Shown: piece after piece, positions 24,716 to 32,958 of the stretch
Layout of the letters: each line of letters starts with the position of its first letter
How positions within the stretch are numbered: the stretch's first letter is position 1
Assembly (NCBI GenBank): GCA_000016765.1
Contig: CP000699.1
Location: 1,984,001 to 2,048,000, forward strand
Direction of reading: 5' to 3'
Source: Rhizorhabdus wittichii RW1
GTDB lineage: Bacteria > Pseudomonadota > Alphaproteobacteria > Sphingomonadales > Sphingomonadaceae
DNA length: 64,000 bases
Made by a program: the position numbers and the translations under genes
Notes under the pieces: model-generated
Databases searched by the model: none
What the model was told of the DNA's origin: nothing
What the model saw: the letters and a program-made list of their open reading frames with translations, nothing else

Positions 24716-26886
24716 GCGCCGCCGCGCGGGCCGAGCCGCAGCGCGTTGGCGACGACGATGATCGAAGACCCCGACATCGCCAGCGCGGCGATCAGCGGCG
24801 TGACATAGCCCGCCACGGCGACCGGCAGGGCGACCAGGTTGTACAGCGCGGCGAACGCGAAATTCTGCCGGATCAGCCGGTCGGCGCGGCGCGCGATCGC
24901 GATCGTATAGGTCACGCTGTCGAGGTCGGGCCGCAGGAACACGAAATCCGCGGCCTGCCGCCCGACATCGGCGGCACTGCCCGGCGCCATCGAGACATGG
25001 GCGGCGACCAGCGCCGGCGCATCGTTGAGTCCGTCGCCGACCATCAGCGTCTTGTGCCCGGCGGCGGCGAGCGCCTCGAGATGGGCGGTCTTCTCGGCCG
25101 GCAGCAGCGCCGCCTGCACCGTGTCGATCCCGAGCGCGGCGGCGACCGGCGCGACCGCGTCCGGAGTGTCACCCGACATGATCTCGATCGCATGGCCCCG
25201 CGCGCGGAGCGTGGCGACGGCCGCCTCCGCTCCCGGCCGCAGCTCGTCCTCGAACAGGAAGGCGTGGAGGAGCTTGCCGTTGCACGACAGCACCGTGCCC
25301 TCGGCCTCGGAAGCCTGGTCCCCATCAACCGCCCACGCGCCGCGCCCGAGCCGCCACAGATCGTCGCCGATCCGCGCTTCGAGGCCGAGCCCGGCATGCT
25401 CGACGATGCTGTCGAAGGCGATGTCGGCGGGTGCCGCCGCCGCCGCGAGCGCCTGGGCATAGGGGTGATGCGACTGCGCCCCGATCCGCGCCGCGATCGC
25501 CAGATGGGCCGGATCGACGGCGGCGTCCGGCCGCAGCCGGGGACGCCCCAGGGTCAGCGTGCCGGTCTTGTCGAACAACGTCCTGTCGACCTCGACGAGC
25601 CGCTCCATGGCGGAGCCGTCCTTGACCATGACGCCATGCTCGAACAGCGCCCGGGCGGCCACGACCTGGACCATCGGCACCGCGAGGCCGAGCGCGCAGG
25701 GACAGGTGATGATCAGCACCGCGACCGCGATGGTCAGCGCCTGGTGCCAGTCGCCGGTCGCCGCCATCCAGCCCAGGAAGGCGAGCAGCGCCGCGCTGTG
25801 GACCACCGGGACGTAGAGCCGGGCGGCGCGATCGGCGATGCGGCGGAACTGGGTCCGCCCGCCTTCGGCCGCCTCCATCAGCCGCATCATCTCGGCCAGG
25901 AAGCTGTCCTTCGACGCAGCGATGGCGCGGATGGTGAGCGGCCCCGTGAGGTTGAGCGTCCCCGCGCGCAGCCCGCTGCCGGGAACGACCGGCTCAGGCA
26001 GGCTTTCCCCGGTCGCGAGCGCGGCATCGATGTCGGATCGCCCCTCGATCACGACCGCGTCGACCGGAATCCGGTCGCCCGGCCGCAGCAATATGGTCAT
26101 GCCGGGCTCGATCTCCTCGGTCCCGACATAGGCGCGGCCGCCGTCGGGCGTGACGATGGTCGCGCCATAGGCGGCGAGCCGGCCGAGCCCCTTCACCGCC
26201 GTCCGCGCCTTCTCCCGCATCACATGGTCGAGCGTCCGGCCGATCAGCAGGAAGAACAGCAGCGACACCGCCGCATCGAAATAGGCGTAGGATGCGTGAT
26301 GGATCGTGTCGTAGAGGCTCATCGCGAAGGCGAGGAGCACGCCCAGCGAGATCGGCACGTCCATGTTGGTCTGGCCGCGCCGCAGCGCCTGCCATGCCGA
26401 GCGGAAGAAGATCCTGCCCGAATAGGCAAGCGTCGGCAGCGCGATCGCCGCCGACAGCCAGTGGAACAGGTCCCGCGTCTCGCCGGCCGCGCCCGACCAG
26501 ACCGAAACCGACAGCCCCATGATGTTCATCGCGGCAAAGCCGGCGACCGCCAGCGCGCGGATCATCCGGCCGAGCTGCGGGTCCTTCGCGTCCTCGCGCG
26601 CCTCATGGAGATAGGCGTCGTAGCCGAGCCCGGTCAGCGTCTCGCCGAGCGGCGGCGGCCCCGCGCTCTCCTGCCAGTCCACGCCCACGCGCCGGGTCGA
26701 CAGGTTGACGCGCGCCCGCGTCACGCCGGGCAGCCGGCCGATCGCATCCTCGATCTTGCGTATGCAGCCGCCGCAGCGGATGCCGGGCACCGACAGGTCG
26801 CTGTGCCGCAGCCCCGTGTCGACCTCCCGGCTCGCGAGCAGGAGCTCGTCGGCCGACAGGCGGGTGATGGCGGAGAGGTGCGTCAC
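24712..26886 (-). CDS. ccoI: copper-translocating P-type ATPase CcoI (FixI)
   Basis: A 724-aa P1B-type ATPase delivering copper for cbb3 oxidase. It has an N-terminal metal-binding domain with GIRCGGC near residue 35, about eight membrane helices with the CPC motif in TCPCALG, the phosphorylation site DKTGTLT and the hinge MVGDGLNDAPAL. Unlike exporters such as CopA it has one HMA domain and lies in a cco operon. The start is GTG, 4 nt after the DUF2189 gene; the stop overlaps ccoS. Confidence 0.95.
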   Translation of the reverse strand: MTHLSAITRLSADELLLASREVDTGLRHSDLSVPGIRCGGCIRKIEDAIGRLPGVTRARVNLSTRRVGVDWQESAGPPPLGETLTGLGYDAYLHEAREDAKDPQLGRMIRALAVAGFAAMNIMGLSVSVWSGAAGETRDLFHWLSAAIALPTLAYSGRIFFRSAWQALRRGQTNMDVPISLGVLLAFAMSLYDTIHHASYAYFDAAVSLLFFLLIGRTLDHVMREKARTAVKGLGRLAAYGATIVTPDGGRAYVGTEEIEPGMTILLRPGDRIPVDAVVIEGRSDIDAALATGESLPEPVVPGSGLRAGTLNLTGPLTIRAIAASKDSFLAEMMRLMEAAEGGRTQFRRIADRAARLYVPVVHSAALLAFLGWMAATGDWHQALTIAVAVLIITCPCALGLAVPMVQVVAARALFEHGVMVKDGSAMERLVEVDRTLFDKTGTLTLGRPRLRPDAAVDPAHLAIAARIGAQSHHPYAQALAAAAAPADIAFDSIVEHAGLGLEARIGDDLWRLGRGAWAVDGDQASEAEGTVLSCNGKLLHAFLFEDELRPGAEAAVATLRARGHAIEIMSGDTPDAVAPVAAALGIDTVQAALLPAEKTAHLEALAAAGHKTLMVGDGLNDAPALVAAHVSMAPGSAADVGRQAADFVFLRPDLDSVTYTIAIARRADRLIRQNFAFAALYNLVALPVAVAGYVTPLIAALAMSGSSIIVVANALRLGPRGGA

Positions 26887-26890
26887 GGCC

Positions 26891-27673
26891 TCACCGGACC
26901 GCGCGATAGGCGTGCCAGGTGGCGTGTCCGAGCCAGGGGAAGACGAGGACGAGCCCGACGAACCCGGTCGCGACCGACAGGAGGAAGAGGAGGAGCACCA
27001 GCAGGCCCCAGACCAGCATCGCCGCGAGATTGTTCCAGACCAGCGCCGCGCTGGTCCCCATCGCGGTCAGCGCGTCGACCCGCCGGTCGAGCATCATCGG
27101 AATCGAGAAGGCCGAGATCGCGAAGGAGAAGGCCGCGAACAGCCCGCCGATCAGCGTGCCCACCACCAGCATCGCGACCCCGGTCGAGGTGGTGAACAGC
27201 ATCGGCGCGATGTGATCGAGACCGGGAAAGGACCTGACCCCGAAGAACAGCGCATAGATGATCACCGCAGCACGCATCCACAGCAGCATCACCCCGCACA
27301 GCAGCGCGCCGGTGAACAGCACCTGTCCGCCCGCCCGCGCATGGGGCAGCAGCATGCGCCGCAACGAGACCGGCTCGCCCTGCTCGATCGCGCGGCTCTT
27401 CTCGTAGAGGCCGATCGCCAGCGCGGGGGCGAACACCAGGAAACCGGCGATCGCGGGGAACAGCGCATAGTCCCAGGCCAGCCAGACCAGCCCGGCGACG
27501 ATCCCGGCCGACAGCAGGAAGACGAACAGGCCGTAGAGCAGGCTCGGCCCCGGATGGCTGGCGAGATCGCGCCATCCGTCGCGCAGCCAGCCGAACGCCG
27601 CGCCGGGCGGCAGGTCGCGCGCATAGCGCCGTTCGATCGGCAAGGGCGGAACGACAGGCGGGATCTTGATCAT
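26891..27673 (-). CDS. DUF2189 integral membrane protein in the cbb3 operon
   Basis: A 260-aa protein with about six hydrophobic segments (SLLYGLFVFLLSAGIVAG, FPAIAGFLVFAPALAIG, VLFTGALLCGVMLLWM, MLVVGTLIGGLFAAFSF and a long C-terminal LLVLLLFLLSVATGFVGLVLV). The N-terminal WLRDGWRDLASHPGPSLLYG is typical of DUF2189. It sits where ccoG/ccoH commonly lie, between ccoP and ccoI, so a role in oxidase assembly or stability is plausible but unproven. It starts 18 nt after the small 54-aa gene and ends 4 nt before ccoI. Confidence 0.85.
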   Translation of the reverse strand: MIKIPPVVPPLPIERRYARDLPPGAAFGWLRDGWRDLASHPGPSLLYGLFVFLLSAGIVAGLVWLAWDYALFPAIAGFLVFAPALAIGLYEKSRAIEQGEPVSLRRMLLPHARAGGQVLFTGALLCGVMLLWMRAAVIIYALFFGVRSFPGLDHIAPMLFTTSTGVAMLVVGTLIGGLFAAFSFAISAFSIPMMLDRRVDALTAMGTSAALVWNNLAAMLVWGLLVLLLFLLSVATGFVGLVLVFPWLGHATWHAYRAVR

Positions 27674-27691
27674 GCTCTTCTCCCGATCATC

Positions 27692-27856
27692 TCAGCACGA
27701 CGGCTTGGCGGCGCCGAAGTCGCCCCCCGCATGCTCGACGCACTGGGGCTGCGAGGTCGATGCGACATAGACCAGATGGGCGTTCGCGAGCAGGACAGCG
27801 CCCAGCGCGACGAGCGCCAGCGCGACGTAGAAGCGGCGCGAGCCCGGAAGCCTCAT
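27692..27856 (-). CDS. 54-aa single-span membrane protein of the cbb3 operon
   Basis: A short gene with one N-terminal membrane helix (YVALALVALGAVLLANAHL) after a basic stretch, then a small periplasmic tail with two cysteines (QPQCVEH and the C-terminal KPSC). The ATG overlaps the ccoP stop (ATGA), so it is translationally coupled and is a real part of the operon. It has no recognisable family. The Cys-containing periplasmic tail could bind copper or form a disulfide; it might be an extra oxidase subunit or an assembly factor. Confidence 0.78.
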   Translation of the reverse strand: MRLPGSRRFYVALALVALGAVLLANAHLVYVASTSQPQCVEHAGGDFGAAKPSC

Positions 27857-28695
27857 GGCTTGCCGCCCTTGTCGAGCAGGAAGACCGTCAGGATCTTGCG
27901 GTCGACCGGCGACAGGCGATGCTCCCACGCCGGCATCTCGCCCTGCCGCCCGTTGTGGATCGACGCATAGATCGCGTCGATATCGCCGCCGTAGAGCCAG
28001 GTCCGGTCGGTCAGGTCGGGCGCGCCGAGCTGCGCATTGCCGTGTCCCTGGTCGCCATGGCAGGCGACGCAGTTCGCCGCGAACACCTCCCGTCCCTTGG
28101 CCACCGATACGGCCTTGCCCTTCGCCCAGGCGGGATCGGACAGGCTCTTCACATAGTCGGCGACGGCGAGCACCGCGTCGTTGGCGAGGATGCCGTCCTT
28201 GCCGAACGCCAGCATCTGGCTGACGCGGGTGTCCTTGCTCGCCGGGCTGTTGATGCCGACCGCGATCGTATGCGCGATCGTGTCGGGGTCGCCGCCCCAC
28301 AGCCAGTCCCGGTCGGTCAGGTTGGGGAAGCCGGCATGGCCCTTCGCGTCCATGCCGTGGCAGGCGGCGCAATTGTCGCCGAACAGGCGGTGGCCGTCCT
28401 CACGCACGTTCGCCATCAAGGCGGGATCGGCGCGGATCTGGTCGTAGTTCGACGTCGCGATCCGCCGCGTCCAGACGGCGCGGGCATCGGCGGCCGCGCT
28501 CACCCGCTTGGCGACGATCTCCTTCTGGTCGTTGTCGAGCAGGCCGCGGCTGTAGGTCCGGCCCAGCGGCCATGCCGGCATCAGCACCCAGTAGCCGACG
28601 GAGAAGATCACCGTCACGATCAGGAAGAACCAGACCGCCTTGGGGACCGGGGTGTTGAGCTCCTTGATCCCGTTCCACTCATGGCCGGTCGTCAT
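27853..28695 (-). CDS. ccoP: cbb3 oxidase diheme subunit CcoP
   Basis: A 280-aa membrane-anchored cytochrome c subunit. It has an N-terminal helix (PKAVWFFLIVTVIFSVGYWVL split by Pro/Lys from the start) and two haem c domains with CAACH near residue 109 and CVACH near 195, each followed by NLTDRDWLWGG or DLTDRTWLYGG repeats. The frame is open upstream to 28800, but the ATG at 28695 gives the normal N-terminus. It hands electrons from the bc1 pathway to CcoO/CcoN. It lies 26 nt downstream of ccoQ. Confidence 0.95.
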   Translation of the reverse strand: MTTGHEWNGIKELNTPVPKAVWFFLIVTVIFSVGYWVLMPAWPLGRTYSRGLLDNDQKEIVAKRVSAAADARAVWTRRIATSNYDQIRADPALMANVREDGHRLFGDNCAACHGMDAKGHAGFPNLTDRDWLWGGDPDTIAHTIAVGINSPASKDTRVSQMLAFGKDGILANDAVLAVADYVKSLSDPAWAKGKAVSVAKGREVFAANCVACHGDQGHGNAQLGAPDLTDRTWLYGGDIDAIYASIHNGRQGEMPAWEHRLSPVDRKILTVFLLDKGGKP

Positions 28696-28721
28696 GTGCC
28701 CGCTATGGGGATCGCGCTCGC

Positions 28722-28892
28722 CTACCGCCACGGCTTGTCCTCGTCGTCGATGATGTCGCGTGCCGCCTTGTCGAACCGCTTCCGGTTCGCCGGCCAGCAA
28801 GCGTAGAGAAGCGCCGCCGCCGCCATCGCGAGCAGGTAGAAGAGCCCGAACGACTTGGCGAAACCGACCAGCGTCTGATGTGCGATGTCCAT
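28722..28892 (-). CDS. ccoQ: cbb3 oxidase small subunit CcoQ
   Basis: A 56-aa subunit with a single membrane helix (GLFYLLAMAAAALLYACW) followed by NRKRFDKAARDIIDDEDKPW, the usual CcoQ/FixQ tail. It stabilises the core complex. It starts 6 nt after the ccoO stop. Confidence 0.92.
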   Translation of the reverse strand: MDIAHQTLVGFAKSFGLFYLLAMAAAALLYACWPANRKRFDKAARDIIDDEDKPWR

Positions 28893-28898
28893 GCCCGC

Positions 28899-29624
28899 CT
28901 ACTCCTTCGAGGCCGGCGCGGGATGCGCGGCGTCGCTGAGCTTGCCGAGGATCTGGAGATAGGCGACCAGCGCGTCCATTTCGGAGGTCGTGCGCTTGTC
29001 GCCGTCGAAGGTGCGGATCTGCGTCGCGCTGCCATAGCGCTCGACCAGGCCCGCCGTATCGTCGTCGGGCGACGCCTGCGCCACCGCGTCGGCGGACGCG
29101 TTCGCGATCATCGCGTCGCTATAGGGCACGCCGACCGCCCTCAGCGCGCGGAGGTCGTCGCCGAGATGGCGGGTCCGGAGCTCGGTCTCGCTCAGCCAGC
29201 CGTAGCGCGGCATGATCGACTGGGGCACGACGTCGCGCGGGTTGCGGAGGTGCGCGGTATGCCACTGGTCCGAATATTTCCCGCCGACGCGGGCGAGATC
29301 GGGGCCCGTCCGCTTCGATCCCCAGAGCATCGGATGGTCATATTTGGATTCGACCGCGAGCGAATAGGGGCCGTAGCGCTCCACCTCGTCCTGCAAGGTG
29401 CGGACCATCTGCGAATGGCAGGCGTAGCAACCCTCGCGGATGTAGATGTTGCGGCCGGCCAGTTCGAGCGGGGTGTAGACCCGCATCTTGGGATCGCTCT
29501 CGACCGTGTCGTCGATCGTGAAGAGCGGCGCGATCTCGATCAGCCCGCCGATGCTGGCGACGATCATGATCGCCACCGCCAGCGCGACGGACTTGCGTTC
29601 GATGCGGTAATGGGTTCCGAACAT
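28899..29624 (-). CDS. ccoO: cbb3 oxidase monoheme subunit CcoO
   Basis: A 241-aa membrane-anchored cytochrome c. The N-terminal anchor (SVALAVAIMIVASIGGLIEIAP) precedes REGCYACHSQMVR, the haem c site near residue 66. Characteristic CcoO residues include YSLAVESKYDHPMLWGSKRTGPDLARVG and a Met ligand candidate in SIMPRYGWL. It begins 6 nt after ccoN and accepts electrons from CcoP. Confidence 0.96.
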   Translation of the reverse strand: MFGTHYRIERKSVALAVAIMIVASIGGLIEIAPLFTIDDTVESDPKMRVYTPLELAGRNIYIREGCYACHSQMVRTLQDEVERYGPYSLAVESKYDHPMLWGSKRTGPDLARVGGKYSDQWHTAHLRNPRDVVPQSIMPRYGWLSETELRTRHLGDDLRALRAVGVPYSDAMIANASADAVAQASPDDDTAGLVERYGSATQIRTFDGDKRTTSEMDALVAYLQILGKLSDAAHPAPASKE

Positions 29625-29630
29625 CGGCGC

Positions 29631-31271
29631 TTATTCCGCAGGCTGGAGGTTGGCGGGAAGGGGCGCGTCGTCCGACGGGGCCGGCGCCCCGGCCGGCCGG
29701 CGGATCGTCATCCAGATATTGTAGCAGCCGACGATCGCCCCGATCAGGAACAGCAGCCCCCCGATCGCGCGGGCGATATAATAGGGGTGCATCGCGACCA
29801 TGGAGTCGAGGAACGAGTAGGTCAGCGTCCCGCTGTCGTTATAGGTGCGCCACATCAGGCCCTGGATGATGCCCGAGTTCCACATCGCGAAGACGTAGAT
29901 GAGGGTCCCGGCCAGCGCGAGCCAGAAGTGGACCTCGACCAGCGCCGGCGAATGCATCCGCTCGCGCTTCCACAGCCAGGGGACGACGGCATAGATCGAG
30001 CCGAAGGTGATCAGCGCGACCCAGCCCATCGCGCCGGCATGGACGTGCCCGATCGTCCAGTCGGTATAGTGCGACAGCGCGTTGACCGAACGGATCGCCA
30101 TGAACGATCCCTCGAAGGTCGAGAGCCCGTAGAAGATCGCGGCCATCATCATGAAGCGCAACGTCGCGTCGTCGCGGACCTTGTCCCACGCGCCGTTGAG
30201 CGTCAGCAGCGCGTTGGCGGCGGCGATCCACGAGGGCACCAGCAGCATGACCGAGAAGGTCATCCCCAGCGTCTGCACCCATTGCGGCAGCGCGGTGTAG
30301 TGGAGGTGGTGCGACCCCGCCCACATGTAGAAGAAGGTGATCCCCCAGAAGCCGATGATCGACATGCGGTAGGAGTAGATCGGCCGCCCGGCGCGCTTGG
30401 GCAGATAATAGTACATCATGCCCAGGAAGCCGGCGGTCAGGAAGAAGGCGACGGCGTTGTGCCCGTACCACCACTGGGTCATCGCGTCCTGGACGCCCGA
30501 GAACAGCGAATAGCTCTTGGCGCCGCCGAACGAGGCCGGCACCGCGAGGTTGTTGACGATGTGGAGGATCGCTACCACCAGGATGAACGCCAGATAATAC
30601 CAGTTGGCGACGTAGATGTGCGGTTCCTTCCGCCGCGCGAGCGTGCGCAGATAGAGCAGCAGATAGGTCACCCAGACGACGACCAGCCAGATGTCGGCAT
30701 ACCATTCGGGCTCGGCATATTCCTTCGACTGGGTGATCCCCAGGAAATAGCCGGACACCGCCAGCAGGCAGAACAGGTTGTAGCCGACCAGCACGAACCA
30801 TGGGCTGAACTGGTCCGGCAGGCGCGCGCGGGAGGTCCGCTGCATCACATGGAAGGAGGTGGCGATCAGGGCGTTGCCGCCGAAGCCGAAGATCACGCCG
30901 GTGGTATGGGCCGGGCGCAGCCGCCCGAAGCTCGACCAGGCGGCGTCGAAGGTCATGTCCGGATAGGCGAGCAGCCACGCGACCCAGTCGCCGATGAACA
31001 TGCCGAACACCGCCCAGAGCATGGCGATGACGATCCCCGCCTTGCTCGGGTCGTCATAATAGCTCTCCAGCCGGCCCGGCCCCGGCTCGTCATAGCCGCG
31101 CAGCACGACGCAGAGCACGATCAGGCTGTACGCCATCACCAGGAAGCCGTGCACCTGGAAGGGATCGGCGCGGTCGGCGCCCGCCGCAGCCATGGCGGCC
31201 CCGATGCAGATCAGCACGGCCAGGATCGCCACGCCCCATCGACGCTCGTTCAAGGTGAGTCCTGAAATCAC
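29631..31271 (-). CDS. ccoN: cbb3 oxidase catalytic subunit CcoN
   Basis: A 546-aa haem-copper oxidase subunit with about 12 to 14 membrane helices, reducing oxygen at low concentration and pumping protons. CuB and haem ligands are visible in WWYGHNAVAFF, AGSHHLHYT and the late GHVHAGAMGW. The start is GTG at 31271. It is the promoter-proximal gene of ccoNOQP, a small membrane gene, DUF2189, ccoI and ccoS. The ccoG and ccoH genes usually found in this operon are absent from the window. Confidence 0.97.
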   Translation of the reverse strand: MISGLTLNERRWGVAILAVLICIGAAMAAAGADRADPFQVHGFLVMAYSLIVLCVVLRGYDEPGPGRLESYYDDPSKAGIVIAMLWAVFGMFIGDWVAWLLAYPDMTFDAAWSSFGRLRPAHTTGVIFGFGGNALIATSFHVMQRTSRARLPDQFSPWFVLVGYNLFCLLAVSGYFLGITQSKEYAEPEWYADIWLVVVWVTYLLLYLRTLARRKEPHIYVANWYYLAFILVVAILHIVNNLAVPASFGGAKSYSLFSGVQDAMTQWWYGHNAVAFFLTAGFLGMMYYYLPKRAGRPIYSYRMSIIGFWGITFFYMWAGSHHLHYTALPQWVQTLGMTFSVMLLVPSWIAAANALLTLNGAWDKVRDDATLRFMMMAAIFYGLSTFEGSFMAIRSVNALSHYTDWTIGHVHAGAMGWVALITFGSIYAVVPWLWKRERMHSPALVEVHFWLALAGTLIYVFAMWNSGIIQGLMWRTYNDSGTLTYSFLDSMVAMHPYYIARAIGGLLFLIGAIVGCYNIWMTIRRPAGAPAPSDDAPLPANLQPAE

Positions 31272-31319
31272 GCCCCGAGTCCCTCCCGTTGAGCAGGTGC
31301 CGCCCGCATAGCATTAAAC

Positions 31320-31336
31320 AGGTATTTTCTATACCT
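31320..31336. promoter_or_regulatory. inverted repeat upstream of ccoN
   Basis: AGGTAT-TTTCT-ATACCT, 6-bp perfect arms around a 5-nt centre, ends about 49 nt before the ccoN start. It is close enough to be a regulator site in the ccoN promoter. It does not match the FNR consensus. Confidence 0.4.
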
Positions 31337-31454
31337 CTTTTTGGCCGGCCGGAGAACCGGTCGTGCCGGAGGATGATCGAGCGAACAGGCTATCATGATG
31401 GGACCAAATGGGAAGATCAGCAGTGCCCCGTAGCCGCCGCCGTCCTCCCGCGCC

Positions 31455-31468
31455 TTGCGCCAGATCAA
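31455..31468. promoter_or_regulatory. imperfect FNR/FixK-like site
   Basis: TTGCG-CCAG-ATCAA matches TTGAT-N4-ATCAA at 8 of 10 positions, with one perfect half-site. It is about 184 nt from ccoN and 140 nt from the MucR-like gene, far for classic activation of either, so support is weak. cbb3 operons are commonly FNR/FixK controlled. Confidence 0.3.
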
Positions 31469-31607
31469 ATCCCGCCGGCGGCGCGCGTTTCCGCGTTGGA
31501 GGGTGGCCAAAGCCGATATCTGTCCGTCATCCTGATCTATGGTGTTTCAAGACGCCGCAACCTCGGATAGAAGACCCCGATCCAATTCCCGGCAAATGAG
31601 GCGATCG

Positions 31608-32054
31608 ATGGCAGACGAAATCATGTTGGAACTGACCGCGGATATTGTCGCGTCCCATCTTACCAACAACAAGGTCGCCGTCGGCGACGTCGCCGAACTC
31701 ATCCGGAACGTTCATGCGACGCTGACGAGCCTGGGCCAGCCGGCCGCGGAACCCGTGGCGGAACTCAAGCCCGCGGTCCCCATCCGCTCCTCGATCAAGC
31801 CAGATTATCTGGTCAGCCTGGAATCGGGCAAGAAGATGAAGATGCTCAAGCGCTATCTTCAGACCAATTACGGCATGTCGCCCGACGACTATCGCAAGAA
31901 ATGGGGCCTGGCGGCCGACTATCCGATGGTGGCCCCGAACTATGCCGAGACGCGCCGCAACCTCGCGGTGAAGAGCGGCCTCGGCCGCAAGAAGGAAGTC
32001 GCTCCGCCGCCGCCGAAGGCGCGCAAGCCGCGCAAGACCACGCCGAAGGCCTGA
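31608..32054 (+). CDS. MucR/Ros-family regulator lacking zinc ligands
   Basis: A 148-aa protein aligned by eye with the Ros/MucR family: an N-terminal helical region (LTADIVASHLTNNKV...LIRNVHATL), a central DNA-binding domain (KPDYLVSLESGKKMKML) and the family tail YRKKWGLAADYPMVAPNYAE. In family members zinc is held by C-X2-C/D-X9-H-X3-4-H; here those positions are S, S, Y and N, so no zinc can bind in the usual way. Zinc-free homologues exist in rhizobia. A Lys/Pro-rich C-terminal tail ends the protein. The ATG at 31608 follows GAGGCGATCG. It may be a nucleoid-like global regulator of AT-rich DNA. Confidence 0.88.
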   Translation: MADEIMLELTADIVASHLTNNKVAVGDVAELIRNVHATLTSLGQPAAEPVAELKPAVPIRSSIKPDYLVSLESGKKMKMLKRYLQTNYGMSPDDYRKKWGLAADYPMVAPNYAETRRNLAVKSGLGRKKEVAPPPPKARKPRKTTPKA

Positions 32055-32175
32055 CGCCCGTCGAGATCGCCCGTTCGTCCGGGTGGCGCGCATCCCCGCA
32101 CAGGGGGCGCCGCCACCGGCGAGGCCGCTCGTCCCGCGAAGTCCCGATATCCGCTGAACATCCGAAAGATAGCCC

Positions 32176-32949
32176 ATGTCCTATGAAACGATCCTCGTCG
32201 AGACCCAGGGGCCGGTCACGGTCATCCGGCTGAACCGCCCGCAGGCGCTGAACGCGCTCAACACGCAGGTGCTGGCCGACCTGATCGTCGCGTTCCGGGC
32301 GTTCGACGCCGATCCGGACCAGCGCTGCGCGATCCTGACCGGCAGCGAGAAGGCCTTCGCCGCCGGGGCCGACATCAAGCAGATGCAGGAGAAGGGCTAT
32401 GCCGAGATGTTCGGCGAGGACTTCTTCGCCGACTGGAGCAAGGTCACCGGGACGCGCAAGCCGTGGATCGCGGCGGTGGCGGGCTTCGCGCTCGGCGGGG
32501 GCTGCGAGCTGGCGATGATGGCCGACATCATGATCGCCGCCGACAATGCCAGGTTCGGCCAGCCCGAGATCAAGCTGGGCGTCTGCCCCGGCATGGGCGG
32601 GTCGCAGCGGCTCACCCGCGCGGTCGGCAAGTCGAAGGCGATGGACATGTGCCTGACCGGCCGGATGATGGACGCGACCGAGGCCGAGCGCGCCAATCTG
32701 TGCAGCAAGGTCGTGCCGCTCGCCGATCTGATGGACGAGGCGATGAAGATGGCGCAGGCGATCGCCGCGATGCCCCCGCTCGCCGCCATCGCCAACAAGG
32801 AGGCGGTCAACGCCGCCTTCGAGACCGGCCTCCACCACGGCCTGCTGTTCGAGCGCCGCAGCTTCAACGGCCTGTGCGCCACCGACGACAAGGCCGAGGG
32901 CATGGCCGCCTTCGTCGAGAAGCGCCCCGGCGTCTGGACCGGGAAATAG
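32176..32949 (+). CDS. enoyl-CoA hydratase (crotonase family)
   Basis: A 257-aa crotonase-fold enzyme hydrating trans-2-enoyl-CoA in fatty-acid or aromatic side-chain beta-oxidation. The oxyanion-hole signatures are present ([11 protein letters not shown] and [17 protein letters not shown]), with the catalytic Glu pair in the GGGCELAMM and [10 protein letters not shown] stretches. Its length and C-terminal [12 protein letters not shown] are standard. It follows the MucR-like gene by 121 nt; no catabolic partner is directly adjacent. Confidence 0.95.
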   Translation: MSYETILVETQGPVTVIRLNRPQALNALNTQVLADLIVAFRAFDADPDQRCAILTGSEKAFAAGADIKQMQEKGYAEMFGEDFFADWSKVTGTRKPWIAAVAGFALGGGCELAMMADIMIAADNARFGQPEIKLGVCPGMGGSQRLTRAVGKSKAMDMCLTGRMMDATEAERANLCSKVVPLADLMDEAMKMAQAIAAMPPLAAIANKEAVNAAFETGLHHGLLFERRSFNGLCATDDKAEGMAAFVEKRPGVWTGK

Positions 32950-32958
32950 GCGAGGCGC

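Larger units (their letters stand above)
31272..31607. other. 336-nt divergent intergenic region between ccoN and the MucR-like gene
   Basis: No convincing gene is present. It must contain promoters for both divergent genes. Two candidate signals are annotated separately: an inverted repeat at 31320-31336 and an imperfect FNR-like site at 31455-31468. Short open frames here lack ribosome sites and protein character. Confidence 0.7.

Noticed and set aside
28878-31265. 795-codon plus-strand open frame
   Set aside because: It is antisense to ccoO and ccoN, whose haem and copper motifs are unambiguous.
31272-31607. strong FNR box in the ccoN promoter
   Set aside because: No TTGAT-N4-ATCAA was found by reading; only a distant 8-of-10 match, reported as weak.
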